Notes: generated from the sequence alone by a model not told the origin. DNA of 64,000 nucleotides from Chitinophagaceae bacterium (GCA_019752045.1 JAIEMP010000015.1:1-64000); one strand, 5' to 3'; positions 34,298-43,687 are shown, counted from the first letter of the stretch. Numbers and translations are program-made.

Positions 34298-35551
34298 ATG
34301 AAGAAATTATTTATTCTCTGCAGCAGCTTTTTCTGGCTGTCGTTTTTATTTGCTCAGGAGCATACAGACAGCTTGCCCACACAACAGCAGGATATTGATA
34401 CGCTCCTTCGTATCCGAAATCTCAATCCTTATTTTACATTGCATGTAGACAGCTCTCTGAGCTATAATCTTGAAATCAATAAAGATCAAAAGAATTACTA
34501 CTGGTATATTAAAAATTCACCATTAGGACTTCGTATAAATAAAGACAATGGTTTACTTACGTTTAAGGCCGATAAAGCTTACTTTTTATCAGGCAAATTA
34601 AAATACGATATAGAATACAAAGTGCAGCTTGGTGTACAAAACCTGAACAACGCTACCGAAAAAAAAGATACCTTTTTTACCATTGTATTTTTTAATACAG
34701 AAATCATTCCTTCAAAAATACGTCCATCTGTTTCAAGTCCTGTTACAGTTGATGAAGGAGATTCCATCCGCTTTCAATTATCCTGCGAAAATGGAAATTT
34801 TCCGGTAGAGATGATCAGCTTTGAAAGCAACCTGCCCATCAAAACAAATACACCCATTACCAAATGCGGCGATGAATTTTCCTGGTGGATTCCGTTTGAT
34901 TTTGTGAAAGACAACGACAGCGGAAAAGTGAAAATTTTAAGACTGCAGTTTATTGCAACGGATAAATTCCGCAACAGAGACACATCGGTTGTACGGATTG
35001 TTGTAAGAGATGCCATTAATTATCCGCTAAAAAAACAGGAGTATGATAAAGTAGTGAGCGACTATACAAAATATATACAGCAATTGAAATTCACCTTCAG
35101 AACGCTGGATAAAAAAATTAAACGCACAAAAAATTCAAGAGTAACCTTTGATATGACGTCGGCCTCCACCGCATTAGCCGGAACAATTCTCGGCACATCA
35201 TCCAATGAAAATCAAAAAAATATTGGCCGTGTACTCCCGGGTATTGGCGTAACACTTGTTCCTGTAAAAGAAGCGGTAGCTCCTAATAAAGTGTACGATC
35301 AGAATTCAGCATCACTTGTAAGAACAAGCATCCGCCGCCTGGAATATCTGTTGTCTGATAATGTACTGATTGGTGAAAAAGATCCTGACATTCTGCAAAA
35401 AAGCACCCGGTTAAAAAGTGAGCTCAAACAAATTCAGATCCAGCTACTTGATATTCCGCTGGAAGAAATTGAAGAAAGAGGATCGAAAGACGCCAATGAA
35501 TATTTCGATGACCCTAAGGTGAATAAAAAATACCGGCTCAACAGAAGATAA
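34298..35551 (+). CDS. Secreted hypothetical protein with cadherin/Ig-like region
   Basis: From ATG 34298 the protein has 417 residues and a signal peptide ending LLFAQ-like (about residue 20). Residues about 40-240 are beta-rich with D-N-D-S-G and LRLQFIATDKFRNRDTS, similar to bacterial Ig/cadherin-like repeats (Ca-binding is a guess). Residues about 250-417 are helical and basic. I do not recognise a named family. The ATG at 34250 adds 16 residues before the signal peptide and is not used. Confidence 0.72.
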   Translation: MKKLFILCSSFFWLSFLFAQEHTDSLPTQQQDIDTLLRIRNLNPYFTLHVDSSLSYNLEINKDQKNYYWYIKNSPLGLRINKDNGLLTFKADKAYFLSGKLKYDIEYKVQLGVQNLNNATEKKDTFFTIVFFNTEIIPSKIRPSVSSPVTVDEGDSIRFQLSCENGNFPVEMISFESNLPIKTNTPITKCGDEFSWWIPFDFVKDNDSGKVKILRLQFIATDKFRNRDTSVVRIVVRDAINYPLKKQEYDKVVSDYTKYIQQLKFTFRTLDKKIKRTKNSRVTFDMTSASTALAGTILGTSSNENQKNIGRVLPGIGVTLVPVKEAVAPNKVYDQNSASLVRTSIRRLEYLLSDNVLIGEKDPDILQKSTRLKSELKQIQIQLLDIPLEEIEERGSKDANEYFDDPKVNKKYRLNRR

Positions 35552-35583
35552 ATAAACGGATTGTACTTCTTCTTTATCAAGGA

Positions 35584-36054
35584 TTACAAACAATCTGTTT
35601 TTCTTCTTGTATCAATGATGTACTGAATTTTCCATTGCCCTTTTACCCGAACAAGCTGAAATGAATTGACTCCGCAATGGCTGAAGTTGCCTTTGAAATA
35701 AAATGAGTAAGGCGTCCATACACTTGCCAAAGCACCATCAATATGCACAGCACCAAAGCTGATGCGTTCATCTGCATCGCCTTTGTTTGTTTTTCCTACA
35801 AAGGATGTAAAGCCATCAATGGCATCGGTGCGAACAATGGTTTCACCTTCTTTGCTTCGGGTGATGGTTTGCAAAATGGCCCAATCTGAAAAGCAGTTTT
35901 TCAAACCAACTGAATCAGCATTCTTCATGGCTGCAAACATATTGTTAACAACAGCTTTTACAGAGTCTTCGGTTGATTGTGCAACAGCAGTATTGATCAG
36001 AATGACTGTTAAAGAAAGCGTAAGAAATCGTTTTAAGAGTTTTGTTTTTTGCAT
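35584..36054 (-). CDS. NTF2-like (SnoaL/lumazine-binding-type) secreted protein
   Basis: The 156-residue protein has a signal peptide (1-25, ending AVAQS) and a cone-shaped NTF2-like fold: an N-terminal helix pair (VKAVVNNMFAAMKNADSVGLKNCF) followed by curved strands ending RVKGQWKIQYIIDT. Such domains serve as small-molecule-binding or enzyme scaffolds; no catalytic residues can be named. It is divergent from the repeat-rich protein at 36097. Confidence 0.8.
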   Translation of the reverse strand: MQKTKLLKRFLTLSLTVILINTAVAQSTEDSVKAVVNNMFAAMKNADSVGLKNCFSDWAILQTITRSKEGETIVRTDAIDGFTSFVGKTNKGDADERISFGAVHIDGALASVWTPYSFYFKGNFSHCGVNSFQLVRVKGQWKIQYIIDTRRKTDCL

Positions 36055-36096
36055 TTGGCAGGTTGTTTGAATTACAAGGATAAAAACTTACCAACT

Positions 36097-36672
36097 ATGG
36101 CAAACTTAAAATTTTACAAATGGTTACTGGGGCTGATGATCCTCTTCACAAGCTCATCCGCTTCGGCTCAATTATTTCCGGGAACCACGCAACGTGGCGA
36201 TGGTGGCGGAATTTTCGGAAACCGCACCAACAGACCTGTTGTACGGCAGGATGGAAGCAGACAATGGCCCGACGGGACCATTCAATATCCTGATGGTACC
36301 ACAAGGTATCCCGACGGTGCAGTAAGGCATCCCGATGGTACCATGAGCTATCCACGGAATCAAAGAACACAATCAAATGGCGGGCGTGATTATGATGGGC
36401 ATACCTGCAACATGCCTCCGGGACAAGCCAAGAAAAAATATGGCGGTCATGCCAAAGATTATGCAAAAGGAAAAAAACATTGTAAATGTAATAAGCGGCA
36501 TGACGACGACGATTATGATGATGATGACAGACGTGTAGGCAACTACCCTCAAAGGTATCCGCAAACATATCCGCAGTATCCAGATTATCCGCAAAACAGA
36601 CAATATCCGCCACAACAAAACCCTAATACAAGAACTAAAAAGGGAAGCAGAACAACCAACCCTGTTCTTTAA
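36097..36672 (+). CDS. Secreted repeat protein with DGxxxYP heptapeptides
   Basis: From ATG 36097 the protein has 191 residues with a signal peptide (about 1-25, ending SASAQ). A run of five 7-residue repeats D-G-x-x-x-[WYH]-P follows (DGSRQWP, DGTIQYP, DGTTRYP, DGAVRHP, DGTMSYP), then a G/K-rich basic part with two cysteines near K-K-H-C-K-C, an aspartate-rich run (DDDDYDDDD) and a Y-P-Q-rich tail. Composition suggests a cell-surface or matrix-like protein; no family recognised. Possible weak similarity to MORN-type repeats (unproven). Confidence 0.72.
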   Translation: MANLKFYKWLLGLMILFTSSSASAQLFPGTTQRGDGGGIFGNRTNRPVVRQDGSRQWPDGTIQYPDGTTRYPDGAVRHPDGTMSYPRNQRTQSNGGRDYDGHTCNMPPGQAKKKYGGHAKDYAKGKKHCKCNKRHDDDDYDDDDRRVGNYPQRYPQTYPQYPDYPQNRQYPPQQNPNTRTKKGSRTTNPVL

Positions 36673-36694
36673 AAAATATATGTGATGATATAAA

Positions 36695-36720
36695 AAATGC
36701 TCAGCAACTGCTGAGCATTT
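36695..36720. terminator. Bidirectional terminator
   Basis: Perfect hairpin AAATGCTCAGC-AACT-GCTGAGCATTT between the convergent genes at 36097 and 36742, followed by TTATTAT. Confidence 0.85.
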
Positions 36721-36741
36721 TTATTATGTAGAAAACGATAT

Positions 36742-38148
36742 TTAATACCCCAGAATTTTCAACATGCTTTGTGCCGTTTGTTCTTTTGCATACAGCCAAT
36801 CAGTGAGCTTTCCGTTTTTATCATATCCAACAATTACATGTTTGGGCGATGGGATCATGCAATGCTTAATACCACCATATCCGCTGATCTGATCCTGATA
36901 AGCTCCGGTATGAAAAAAGCCTACATACAATGGTTCTGCCGTTGCTTCTCCATTTAATTTGGGTAGAAATACTTCATTGATATGTTCTTCTGAATCGTAA
37001 TAATCATGACTGTCGCAGGTGATGCCGCCCAATACCACACGTTGATAATCATTGTCCCATTTGTTCAATGGCAACATCAGAAATTTCTCACCAATGCCCC
37101 ATGTATCCGGCAATGTAGTAATAAAAGAAGAATCAATCATGTACCAATTCTCCCGATCGTTTTGTGTTTTTTGCCCCAGCACAGAATAGATATGCGCCAT
37201 ACTCTCTCCTACTGTAAAGCTGCCAAACTCTGTATAAATATTCGGCATAGGTACGCCTGCTTTTTTACAGGTTTTTTTAATCGTACCAACAATTTCATTG
37301 ATCATGAATTGATAGTCGTATTCAAAACCAAGAGAGTGTTTAATTGGGAATCCGCCACCGATATTAATGGAATCCAGCTCCGGACAAATCTTCTTCAACT
37401 GGCAATACAGATTCACCACTTTATTCAATTCACTCCAGTAGTAGATATCATCTTTAATTCCTTTGTTTAAAAAGATGTGCAGCATCTTTAATTGAAATCG
37501 GTCTTCGTTGCCTTCAATCTTATCTACATAAAATTCAAGTATATCTCTTGCACGGATACCAAGCCTGGAAGTATAAAAAGGAAAAGTGGGTTCTTCTTCT
37601 GCTGCAACCCTGATCCCAACTTTAAAAGGAACCTTTACAGTTTTTTTATAAGCCTGTAATTCTTCTTTATTATCAAGAATTGGGGTAACGTTTTTAAACC
37701 CTGTATTCAGAAGTTTGGCAATACGTGTGATGTAACTTTTTTGTTTATAGCCGTTACATATGATCTGAATGTCTTTATTAACCTTCTTTTTCTGGTATAG
37801 CTTATTGATAATTTCAATGTCGTATGCAAAAGAAGTTTCCAGATGTATTTCATGCTTCAAGGCTTCTTCCACCACAAAGGAAAAATGACTGCTCTTGGTA
37901 CAGTAACAATAGAAATATTTCCCTTCATACTTATGACGCTTGTACGCCGCATCAAACATCTTTTTTGCTTTCTTGATCTGCATACCTATTTTGGGCAAAT
38001 AGGAAAGCTTCATGGGAGTTCCGTATTTATCAATCAACGCTTTCAGATCAAGACCGTTAAACTGCAGATAACCGTCTTTTACTTCAAAACCTTCCTGCGG
38101 AAAATTAAATGTTTGATGTACCAGATCCGTGTAGGTGGTATTGGTCAT
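36742..38148 (-). CDS. Arginine decarboxylase (fold type III, PLP-dependent)
   Basis: From ATG 38148 the protein has 468 residues. It has the alanine-racemase-type barrel with YFYCYCTKSSHF (PLP lysine) at about 78-89, the INIGGGFP glycine loop (about 267-274) and the C-terminal VLGGITCDSHDYY. It converts arginine to agmatine, the first step of polyamine synthesis by the agmatine route. It resembles the Bacteroidota SpeA form (about 460 residues), shorter than the 630-residue E. coli type. A glutamine-rich linker is absent. Confidence 0.87.
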   Translation of the reverse strand: MTNTTYTDLVHQTFNFPQEGFEVKDGYLQFNGLDLKALIDKYGTPMKLSYLPKIGMQIKKAKKMFDAAYKRHKYEGKYFYCYCTKSSHFSFVVEEALKHEIHLETSFAYDIEIINKLYQKKKVNKDIQIICNGYKQKSYITRIAKLLNTGFKNVTPILDNKEELQAYKKTVKVPFKVGIRVAAEEEPTFPFYTSRLGIRARDILEFYVDKIEGNEDRFQLKMLHIFLNKGIKDDIYYWSELNKVVNLYCQLKKICPELDSINIGGGFPIKHSLGFEYDYQFMINEIVGTIKKTCKKAGVPMPNIYTEFGSFTVGESMAHIYSVLGQKTQNDRENWYMIDSSFITTLPDTWGIGEKFLMLPLNKWDNDYQRVVLGGITCDSHDYYDSEEHINEVFLPKLNGEATAEPLYVGFFHTGAYQDQISGYGGIKHCMIPSPKHVIVGYDKNGKLTDWLYAKEQTAQSMLKILGY

Positions 38149-38240
38149 CTCGTAAGGGTTGGTATTCTTTGTCAATCTTTTTTTTTGCAAACTTATTGTA
38201 AAAAAGAATTCAGCAGCATGAAGATTTCGGGGCATAAAAA

Positions 38241-38262
38241 AAGGGTGAATTACTTCACCCTT
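38241..38262 (-). terminator. Terminator of rpmI-rplT
   Basis: Perfect hairpin AAGGGTGAA-TTAC-TTCACCCTT; on the minus strand followed by seven T. It lies 25 nt past the rplT stop. Confidence 0.85.
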
Positions 38263-38286
38263 AGTTGTTATTGAAATCCACGTAAA

Positions 38287-38631
38287 TTATTTCACAGATT
38301 CAACCAGCTTCTTAAAGCTTTCCGGTTCGTTCATTGCAAGATCAGCAAGGATCTTACGATCGAGGTCAATATTCTTTGCTTTCAGTTTGTTGATGAATAC
38401 TGAATAGGTTAAACCTTCTTCTCTAACTGCTGCGTTGATACGTGCAATCCACAGTGCACGGTATTCTCTCTTTTTGAGTTTACGACCAACATAGCTGTAA
38501 GTCATCCCTTTTTCAACTACGTTTTTAGCAACGGTGTAAACGTTTTTACGTTTACCATAAAAGCCTTTGGCTTGTTTGAGGATTCTTTTGCGGCGTGCTT
38601 TAGACGCTACTGCATTTACTGAACGGGGCAT
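38287..38631 (-). CDS. rplT: 50S ribosomal protein L20
   Basis: This 114-residue rRNA-binding assembly protein has [30 protein letters not shown] at the start and the conserved [19 protein letters not shown]. In many bacteria L20 represses its own operon by binding a leader RNA. It lies 41 nt downstream of rpmI on the same strand and ends the operon. Confidence 0.97.
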   Translation of the reverse strand: MPRSVNAVASKARRKRILKQAKGFYGKRKNVYTVAKNVVEKGMTYSYVGRKLKKREYRALWIARINAAVREEGLTYSVFINKLKAKNIDLDRKILADLAMNEPESFKKLVESVK

Positions 38632-38675
38632 ATCTGAATGTTTTTAAATTATAAATGTTTGTTTACCGACGCATC

Positions 38676-38873
38676 TTATTTAAGACGCAATAAACGTTTT
38701 ACAAAGTGTACATGAGATTGTGCAACTTCTCCGTCCATACGCATGTTACGCTTACGTTTCTTTGATTTTTTGGTGAGGATGTGACGCTTGAAACTCTTTT
38801 GATGCATGATCTTACCTGTGCCGGTTACTTTAAACCTTTTTTTGGCACTCGAGTTCGTTTTTACCTTTGGCAT
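38676..38873 (-). CDS. rpmI: 50S ribosomal protein L35
   Basis: The 65-residue basic protein starts [21 protein letters not shown] and ends KRLLRLK. An ATG at 38981 extends it by 36 residues through the leader and is not used. It has its own promoter and structured leader (38880-38990) and is followed by rplT. infC, normally adjacent upstream, is separated by a reverse-oriented lipoprotein gene. Confidence 0.95.
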   Translation of the reverse strand: MPKVKTNSSAKKRFKVTGTGKIMHQKSFKRHILTKKSKKRKRNMRMDGEVAQSHVHFVKRLLRLK

Positions 38874-38879
38874 TTGTAT

Positions 38880-38978
38880 GCGCTTTAAGATGATACCCTG
38901 CTGGCGGCTCTGCACAGGCAGAACACTTATGGGGCCATTTGGGAAATAGAGCTGAAGACAGCTCCCCTTTTGGGGCAG
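38880..38978 (-). promoter_or_regulatory. Structured 5' leader of rpmI-rplT
   Basis: About 100 nt between promoter and rpmI start. It contains a perfect hairpin GAGCTG-AAGA-CAGCTC (38949-38964) and a second GC-rich inverted region (around 38908-38932, CCTGCTGGCGG/CTGCACAGGCAG). An L20-dependent autoregulatory leader is a reasonable guess, but no known family motif is identified. Confidence 0.4.
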
Positions 38979-38986
38979 CAAATGTA
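38979..38986 (-). promoter_or_regulatory. -7 promoter element of rpmI-rplT
   Basis: Minus-strand TACATTTG fits TAnnTTTG, about 106 nt upstream of rpmI. Confidence 0.5.
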
Positions 38987-39152
38987 GGGAAAATCAGTGG
39001 AAAATCAGGCGAATGAGTGAAAATATATCTCCGGCTGCCCTGAAATTCTACCCTGCAGCAAGGCTTAGTAACCCTTTTGTGTCATTGCACAAATGATGAT
39101 TGTTTTCTACTTTTCGAGGAAAATCATTCTGTTTTACTAAAAGAATTTCATC

Positions 39153-39806
39153 ATGAAAAAAATCATCAACTTCTGTTTACCCTGTTTTGCAGTTCTGTTC
39201 ATACTATCATGTGGCTCCGGGCCGGGCAACGATACTGTTATACAAACTAAAGATGGCAAGGTTACCGTTACCGATATTAAAAAGGCGAGCGAACAACTGC
39301 AGGATGCAGTTGCCGATGCTGAAAAAAGAAAACAGCAACGCCGGGAAAGAGGCGATACACTGGCTATGAATTATAAAGAGCTGCAACAATTCCTGCCCGA
39401 AGTGGATGGCTTTGAAAAAAAAGGAAACCCATCGGGTGAATCAGTAACTGCTCCCGGACTGGGCAGCTTTAGCAAGGCGGAACAACGTTACCAAAAAGGA
39501 GATCAACAGCTGGAAATTGATTTGGTTGATTACAACCAATCTGTTTTTGGCTTCAGCGCTGCAACCGGAATGTTTGGCATGAATATGCAAATGGAAAACG
39601 ACCGTGAAAAATCAGGCACATTTGAAACGGGCATACCCGATGTGAAGGGTTATGAGCGTATCTATAAAACCGAAAACAAAGCCGAAGTAAACTATGCCAT
39701 TGCCGATCGTTTTATCCTCACAATTAAAGCAAGAGGAAGCAATGATACAGAAGCAGTAAAAAATATTGCAAAATCAATGAGGCTGTCTGAACTCGCAAAA
39801 AAATAA
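39153..39806 (+). CDS. Hypothetical lipoprotein (217 aa)
   Basis: Lipoprotein signal peptide with lipobox LSCG (cysteine at about residue 20). Mature part: a lysine/glutamate-rich helix (about 40-66) and a C-terminal region with NDREKSGTFETGIPDVKGYERIY and a basic end. I do not recognise a family. It lies on the + strand between infC and rpmI, both on the minus strand, so it interrupts a cluster that is contiguous in most bacteria. Confidence 0.75.
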   Translation: MKKIINFCLPCFAVLFILSCGSGPGNDTVIQTKDGKVTVTDIKKASEQLQDAVADAEKRKQQRRERGDTLAMNYKELQQFLPEVDGFEKKGNPSGESVTAPGLGSFSKAEQRYQKGDQQLEIDLVDYNQSVFGFSAATGMFGMNMQMENDREKSGTFETGIPDVKGYERIYKTENKAEVNYAIADRFILTIKARGSNDTEAVKNIAKSMRLSELAKK

Positions 39807-39817
39807 ATTGCAAAAGA

Positions 39818-39841
39818 AAATCCCCCTTAACCGGGGGATTT
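39818..39841. terminator. Bidirectional terminator between lipoprotein and infC
   Basis: Hairpin AAATCCCCC-TTAACC-GGGGGATTT serving the + lipoprotein gene and the minus-strand thrS-infC unit. Confidence 0.85.
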
Positions 39842-39844
39842 TTA

Positions 39845-40423
39845 TTAATCGTTTTGTTCTTTTTTCTTCTTGGTAGCTTTTGGAGAAATGATCATCAACA
39901 TCCGCTTTCCTTCCAGCTTCGGCATCCCTTCTACCTGGCCAATATCTTTTAACCTTTCTGCAAACTTCAGCAATACCAGTTCACCACGTTCTTTAAACTG
40001 AATGGCCCTTCCTTTAAACTGCACATAGGCTTTCACCTTGTTGCCATCTTTCAGAAAGTTTTCAGCATGTTTCGATTTAAAATCAAAATCATGATCATCT
40101 GTATTGGGCGTAAAACGAATTTCTTTTAATTCAGCCGATTTACTTTTCGACTTCATTTCTTTTTCTTTCTTCTTCTTCTCGTAAAGAAACTTATTGTAAT
40201 CGATGGCCTTACATACAGGCGGCACAGCTTGCGGAGAAATTTCAACCAAATCTAATCCTAACTCCTGCGCTATTTGCAACGCTTTTTGTGTGGGATAAAC
40301 GCCAACTTCAATATTCTCACCAACCAATCTTACTTCCGGTACACGGATCATGTGGTTGATGCGATGTTCAGGTTCTTTGCGGGGAATAAAACGACCCCTT
40401 GGAGGTCTTGATGGAAATGCCAT
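39845..40423 (-). CDS. infC: Translation initiation factor IF-3
   Basis: The 192-residue factor has the N-terminal domain ([19 protein letters not shown]), basic linker ([18 protein letters not shown]) and C-terminal domain ([20 protein letters not shown]...). It keeps 30S subunits free for initiation and discriminates start codons. It starts 87 nt after thrS on the same strand. The transcript ends at the terminator 39818-39841, so rpmI-rplT is not part of the same message. Confidence 0.96.
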   Translation of the reverse strand: MAFPSRPPRGRFIPRKEPEHRINHMIRVPEVRLVGENIEVGVYPTQKALQIAQELGLDLVEISPQAVPPVCKAIDYNKFLYEKKKKEKEMKSKSKSAELKEIRFTPNTDDHDFDFKSKHAENFLKDGNKVKAYVQFKGRAIQFKERGELVLLKFAERLKDIGQVEGMPKLEGKRMLMIISPKATKKKKEQND

Positions 40424-40510
40424 ATTTCTTTGTCCTTAATTTACAGCCGGCAGTTTGTGAATTAAGGAAGATTTGATTTTTTGTTTTGATATTGCTGCCG
40501 AATATTTTTT

Positions 40511-42439
40511 TTAACTGCGACTTTCTATTTCCTGTTTTAACTCTGCAACCAGTTCATCTGCATCTCTTGTTCCGAGATCGCCCTGGCCTTGTTTCCTTAC
40601 TGCTACTTTTCCTTCGTTCATTTCTTTTTCTCCTACCACCAGCATAAAGGGAACTTTCAACAACTCAGTATCACGGATTTTTTTACCAATCTTTTCACTA
40701 CGGTCGTCAATCTCTGCACGAATATCAGCATTTTTCAGTTTACCAAGCAGTGTTTTTGCATAATCCATAAACTTATCGCTGATGGGCAGAATTTTTACCT
40801 GCACGGGTGCCAGCCATAATGGAAACTTTCCGGCATAATGTTCCAGCAAAAATCCAATGAAACGTTCGTGTGTACCAAGTGGTGCACGGTGAATGATCAA
40901 TGGCACTTCGGGCTGGTTGTTTTGATTGGTGTAGGAGAGTTTAAATTTATTACCGCTGTTGAAATCAACCTGATTGGTAGCTAATGTAAACTCACGGCCA
41001 ATGGTGCTCCATATCTGCACATCAATCTTTGGTCCGTAGAATGCCGCCTCGTCCTGCACTTCTACAAATGGTATGTTCGATTCAATCAATACCTTTCGTA
41101 CCATGGTTTCAGTTTCCTGCCAGAGCTGCGGTTCATTTACATATTTCTGTCCCAGTTTGGCCGGGTCATGTAAACTTAAACGCATGACGTATTTATCGAT
41201 CCCAAAAATTTTAAAATATTTGAGATACATATCATTTACTGCACGAAACTCCTGCGCAAAATCTTCACGACTGCAATAAATATGTGCATCGTTCATGTGC
41301 AAGCAACGTACACGCATCAAACCAAATAACTCACCACTCTGCTCATAACGGTAACAGGTACCGTATTCGGCAATACGATAAGGCAGATCTTTATAGCTCT
41401 TTGGTTCTGCATCAAAAATCTTGTGGTGATGCGGACAGTTCATGGCCTTGAGATAATATTTTTCTCCATCCATTTCCATGGGAGGAAACATACTATCTGC
41501 ATAATATGGAAGATGACCGCTGGTTAAGTACATACTTTCTTTTGCAATATGCGGCGTTACTACACGCTTATAACCTGCGGCTGTTTCAGTTTCTTTTGCC
41601 AATGCTTCCAGCTCTTCAATAATAATGGTTCCGTTGGGCATCCATAAGGGTAAGCCCGGACCAACATCATCATCCATGGTATAGATGCTGAGTTCTTTTC
41701 CCAACTTCCGGTGATCTCTTTTCTTTGCTTCTTCAAGCATGGCCAGATATTCATCCAGTTCTTTGTTTGAAGGAAAAGTAACTCCATATACACGGGTAAG
41801 CTGTTTATTTTTTTCATCGCCCTTCCAATATGCACCTGCAATAGAAGTTAACTTAATGGCTTTAATGAAACCGGTATGCGGAATATGCGGCCCACGACAG
41901 AGATCTGTAAAGCTGCCTTGTGAATATAAGGTGATACCACCATCTTCGAGGTTTTGCAATAAGTCGAGTTTGTATTCATCGCCTTTCTCACCAAAATATT
42001 TTACAGCATCTGCTTTTGAAATTTCTTTGCGTTGAAACGGATTGTTTTGTTTGGCGAGTTCATTCATCTTCTTTTCAAGGATCAACAAATCTTCTTCATT
42101 CATTTTTCTGTCGCCCAGATCCATATCATAATAGAACCCTTTATCCAAAGCAGGGCCCACCCAGAATTTTACACCCGGGAACATAGATTCAACCGCCTCT
42201 GCCATCAGGTGGGCGCTTGAATGCCAGAACGTGTTCTTGCCTTCTGCATCATCCCATGTAAGTAATTTCAACGTGGCATCATCAGCAATTGGTCTGCTTA
42301 AATCCCACACTTGCCCGTTTACCTGGGCGGCTAATACTTTTCTGGCCAATCCTTCGCTGATTGATTTTGCAATGTCGAGAGCCGAACTTCCATTTTCATA
42401 CTCCCTTACAGCCCCGTCTGGAAAACTGATCTTCATCAT
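40511..42439 (-). CDS. thrS: Threonyl-tRNA synthetase
   Basis: The class II synthetase charges tRNA-Thr. The roughly 642-residue protein has TGS (1-60), an editing domain with the HxxxH-type motif FWHSSAHLMAEAVE and SFTDLCRGPHIPHT, the catalytic core (MNCPHHHKIF, YRYEQSGELFGLMRVR, HRAPLGTHERFIGFLLEHY) and a C-terminal anticodon-binding domain. ATG 42439 starts M-M-K-I-S-F-P-D-G; ATG 42478 would add 13 residues before the TGS domain and lies upstream of the -7 element, so it is not used. Confidence 0.97.
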   Translation of the reverse strand: MMKISFPDGAVREYENGSSALDIAKSISEGLARKVLAAQVNGQVWDLSRPIADDATLKLLTWDDAEGKNTFWHSSAHLMAEAVESMFPGVKFWVGPALDKGFYYDMDLGDRKMNEEDLLILEKKMNELAKQNNPFQRKEISKADAVKYFGEKGDEYKLDLLQNLEDGGITLYSQGSFTDLCRGPHIPHTGFIKAIKLTSIAGAYWKGDEKNKQLTRVYGVTFPSNKELDEYLAMLEEAKKRDHRKLGKELSIYTMDDDVGPGLPLWMPNGTIIIEELEALAKETETAAGYKRVVTPHIAKESMYLTSGHLPYYADSMFPPMEMDGEKYYLKAMNCPHHHKIFDAEPKSYKDLPYRIAEYGTCYRYEQSGELFGLMRVRCLHMNDAHIYCSREDFAQEFRAVNDMYLKYFKIFGIDKYVMRLSLHDPAKLGQKYVNEPQLWQETETMVRKVLIESNIPFVEVQDEAAFYGPKIDVQIWSTIGREFTLATNQVDFNSGNKFKLSYTNQNNQPEVPLIIHRAPLGTHERFIGFLLEHYAGKFPLWLAPVQVKILPISDKFMDYAKTLLGKLKNADIRAEIDDRSEKIGKKIRDTELLKVPFMLVVGEKEMNEGKVAVRKQGQGDLGTRDADELVAELKQEIESRS

Positions 42440-42466
42440 GAATAACAACTTGATTTTTGAGAGGGG

Positions 42467-42474
42467 CAAAGGTA
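42467..42474 (-). promoter_or_regulatory. -7 promoter element of thrS
   Basis: Minus-strand TACCTTTG fits TAnnTTTG, about 28 nt before the ATG at 42439. Confidence 0.55.
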
Positions 42475-42577
42475 ACAAATGATTGCGGATGAAGATGAAA
42501 GTAAAATTAACAAAGCCTTTCGCCCCCTCCTTTTTTTCATTTGCGTAATTTGCAGCCGATCCTGACTTAGAACTTAC

Positions 42578-43633
42578 ATGATGAAATACTTACTGATACT
42601 TGCGTTTACTTTCTATTCGTTTACATTATCTGCACAGAAATTCAGCGGACAGTGGAGCGGCAGTTTTGATTCGCAGAGCGACAGCAGCGACCGCACCGAA
42701 TATTTTCTTGAACTGGAAGTGAATGGCAGCAAGGTAGAAGGAACTTCCACCACTTACTTCATCATCAGCGGTAAACGGTTTTATACCATTTGCCAGGTAA
42801 CCGGCACATATGATTCCAGAAGCAAAACGATTGTTTCAAAAGAAATTGCCCGGGTAAAAGCCAATACACCTGAATGGTTTAAAGATTGTTTTCAGTTGCA
42901 CACATTAACTTACTTTAAAAAAGGCGAGAAAGAAATTCTGGAAGGAAGCTGGAAAGGCGCCAGCGAAGCAGACCGATGCGGAACAGGTACAACATCGCTT
43001 TCCAGAAAAGTGCTGGTAAAAAACATCATCACTACTCCTCCACCTCCTGTAAATAATAATGTAAGGGTGAATCCCAACATCAAAAAGCCCGTACAAAAAC
43101 CGGTTACAAAACCAAACACTAACACAGTTAAAACACAACCCAAACCAACTACAACTACCAAACCGCCGGCTAAAAAGGATACGCTTGTAAAAACTTCGCC
43201 AACCATTACCAAAGTAGATAACAAAACTGAATCGAAAACGAAAGTTGAAATAAAACCCGGCATACCTGCACCAAAATTGCCCAACGGTTTGGAACGCAGA
43301 GATAATAAAGTGTATGAAACCATTGCTATTGCAGAAGAAGAAATTACCGTGAACTTATACGACAATGCAGAAATTGATGGCGATATTATTACCGTGTTGT
43401 TTAACGGCGAAGTAGTAGCCTCACAAAAAACACTCAGCGATAAACCCATTACACTCAAATTAAAAGCAGTGCGTGGCAGAGACAATACACTTACCATGTA
43501 TGCAGAAAACCAGGGACGTGTACCACCCAACACAGCAATCATGCGTGTACAAAGCGGAGAACAGTATTACAAAGTATTTTTAAGTGCCGATGATAAGAAG
43601 AATGGAAGTGTGGTGTTTCGGTTTAAGAGTTGA
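42578..43633 (+). CDS. Secreted two-domain protein with P/T/K-rich linker
   Basis: The 351-residue protein has a signal peptide (about 1-20, ending LSAQ), an N-terminal beta-rich domain (about 20-145, KFSGQWSGSF, WxxSF-type) with two cysteine positions, a P/T/K-rich linker (about 150-235) and a C-terminal beta-sandwich (about 245-351, TVNLYDNAEIDGDIITVLFNGE, ENQGRVPPNTAIM) of a type common in Bacteroidota secreted proteins. The family has no assigned function to my knowledge. Confidence 0.75.
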   Translation: MMKYLLILAFTFYSFTLSAQKFSGQWSGSFDSQSDSSDRTEYFLELEVNGSKVEGTSTTYFIISGKRFYTICQVTGTYDSRSKTIVSKEIARVKANTPEWFKDCFQLHTLTYFKKGEKEILEGSWKGASEADRCGTGTTSLSRKVLVKNIITTPPPPVNNNVRVNPNIKKPVQKPVTKPNTNTVKTQPKPTTTTKPPAKKDTLVKTSPTITKVDNKTESKTKVEIKPGIPAPKLPNGLERRDNKVYETIAIAEEEITVNLYDNAEIDGDIITVLFNGEVVASQKTLSDKPITLKLKAVRGRDNTLTMYAENQGRVPPNTAIMRVQSGEQYYKVFLSADDKKNGSVVFRFKS

Positions 43634-43661
43634 TGCGGTTGTACAAATATCATAAATTTAA

Positions 43662-43687
43662 AAAGCCTGTGAAAATACACAGGCTTT
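43662..43687 (+). terminator. Terminator after the two-domain secreted protein gene
   Basis: Hairpin AAAGCCTGTG-AAAATA-CACAGGCTTT. The T-tract is weak (TTTACTG). Confidence 0.65.
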
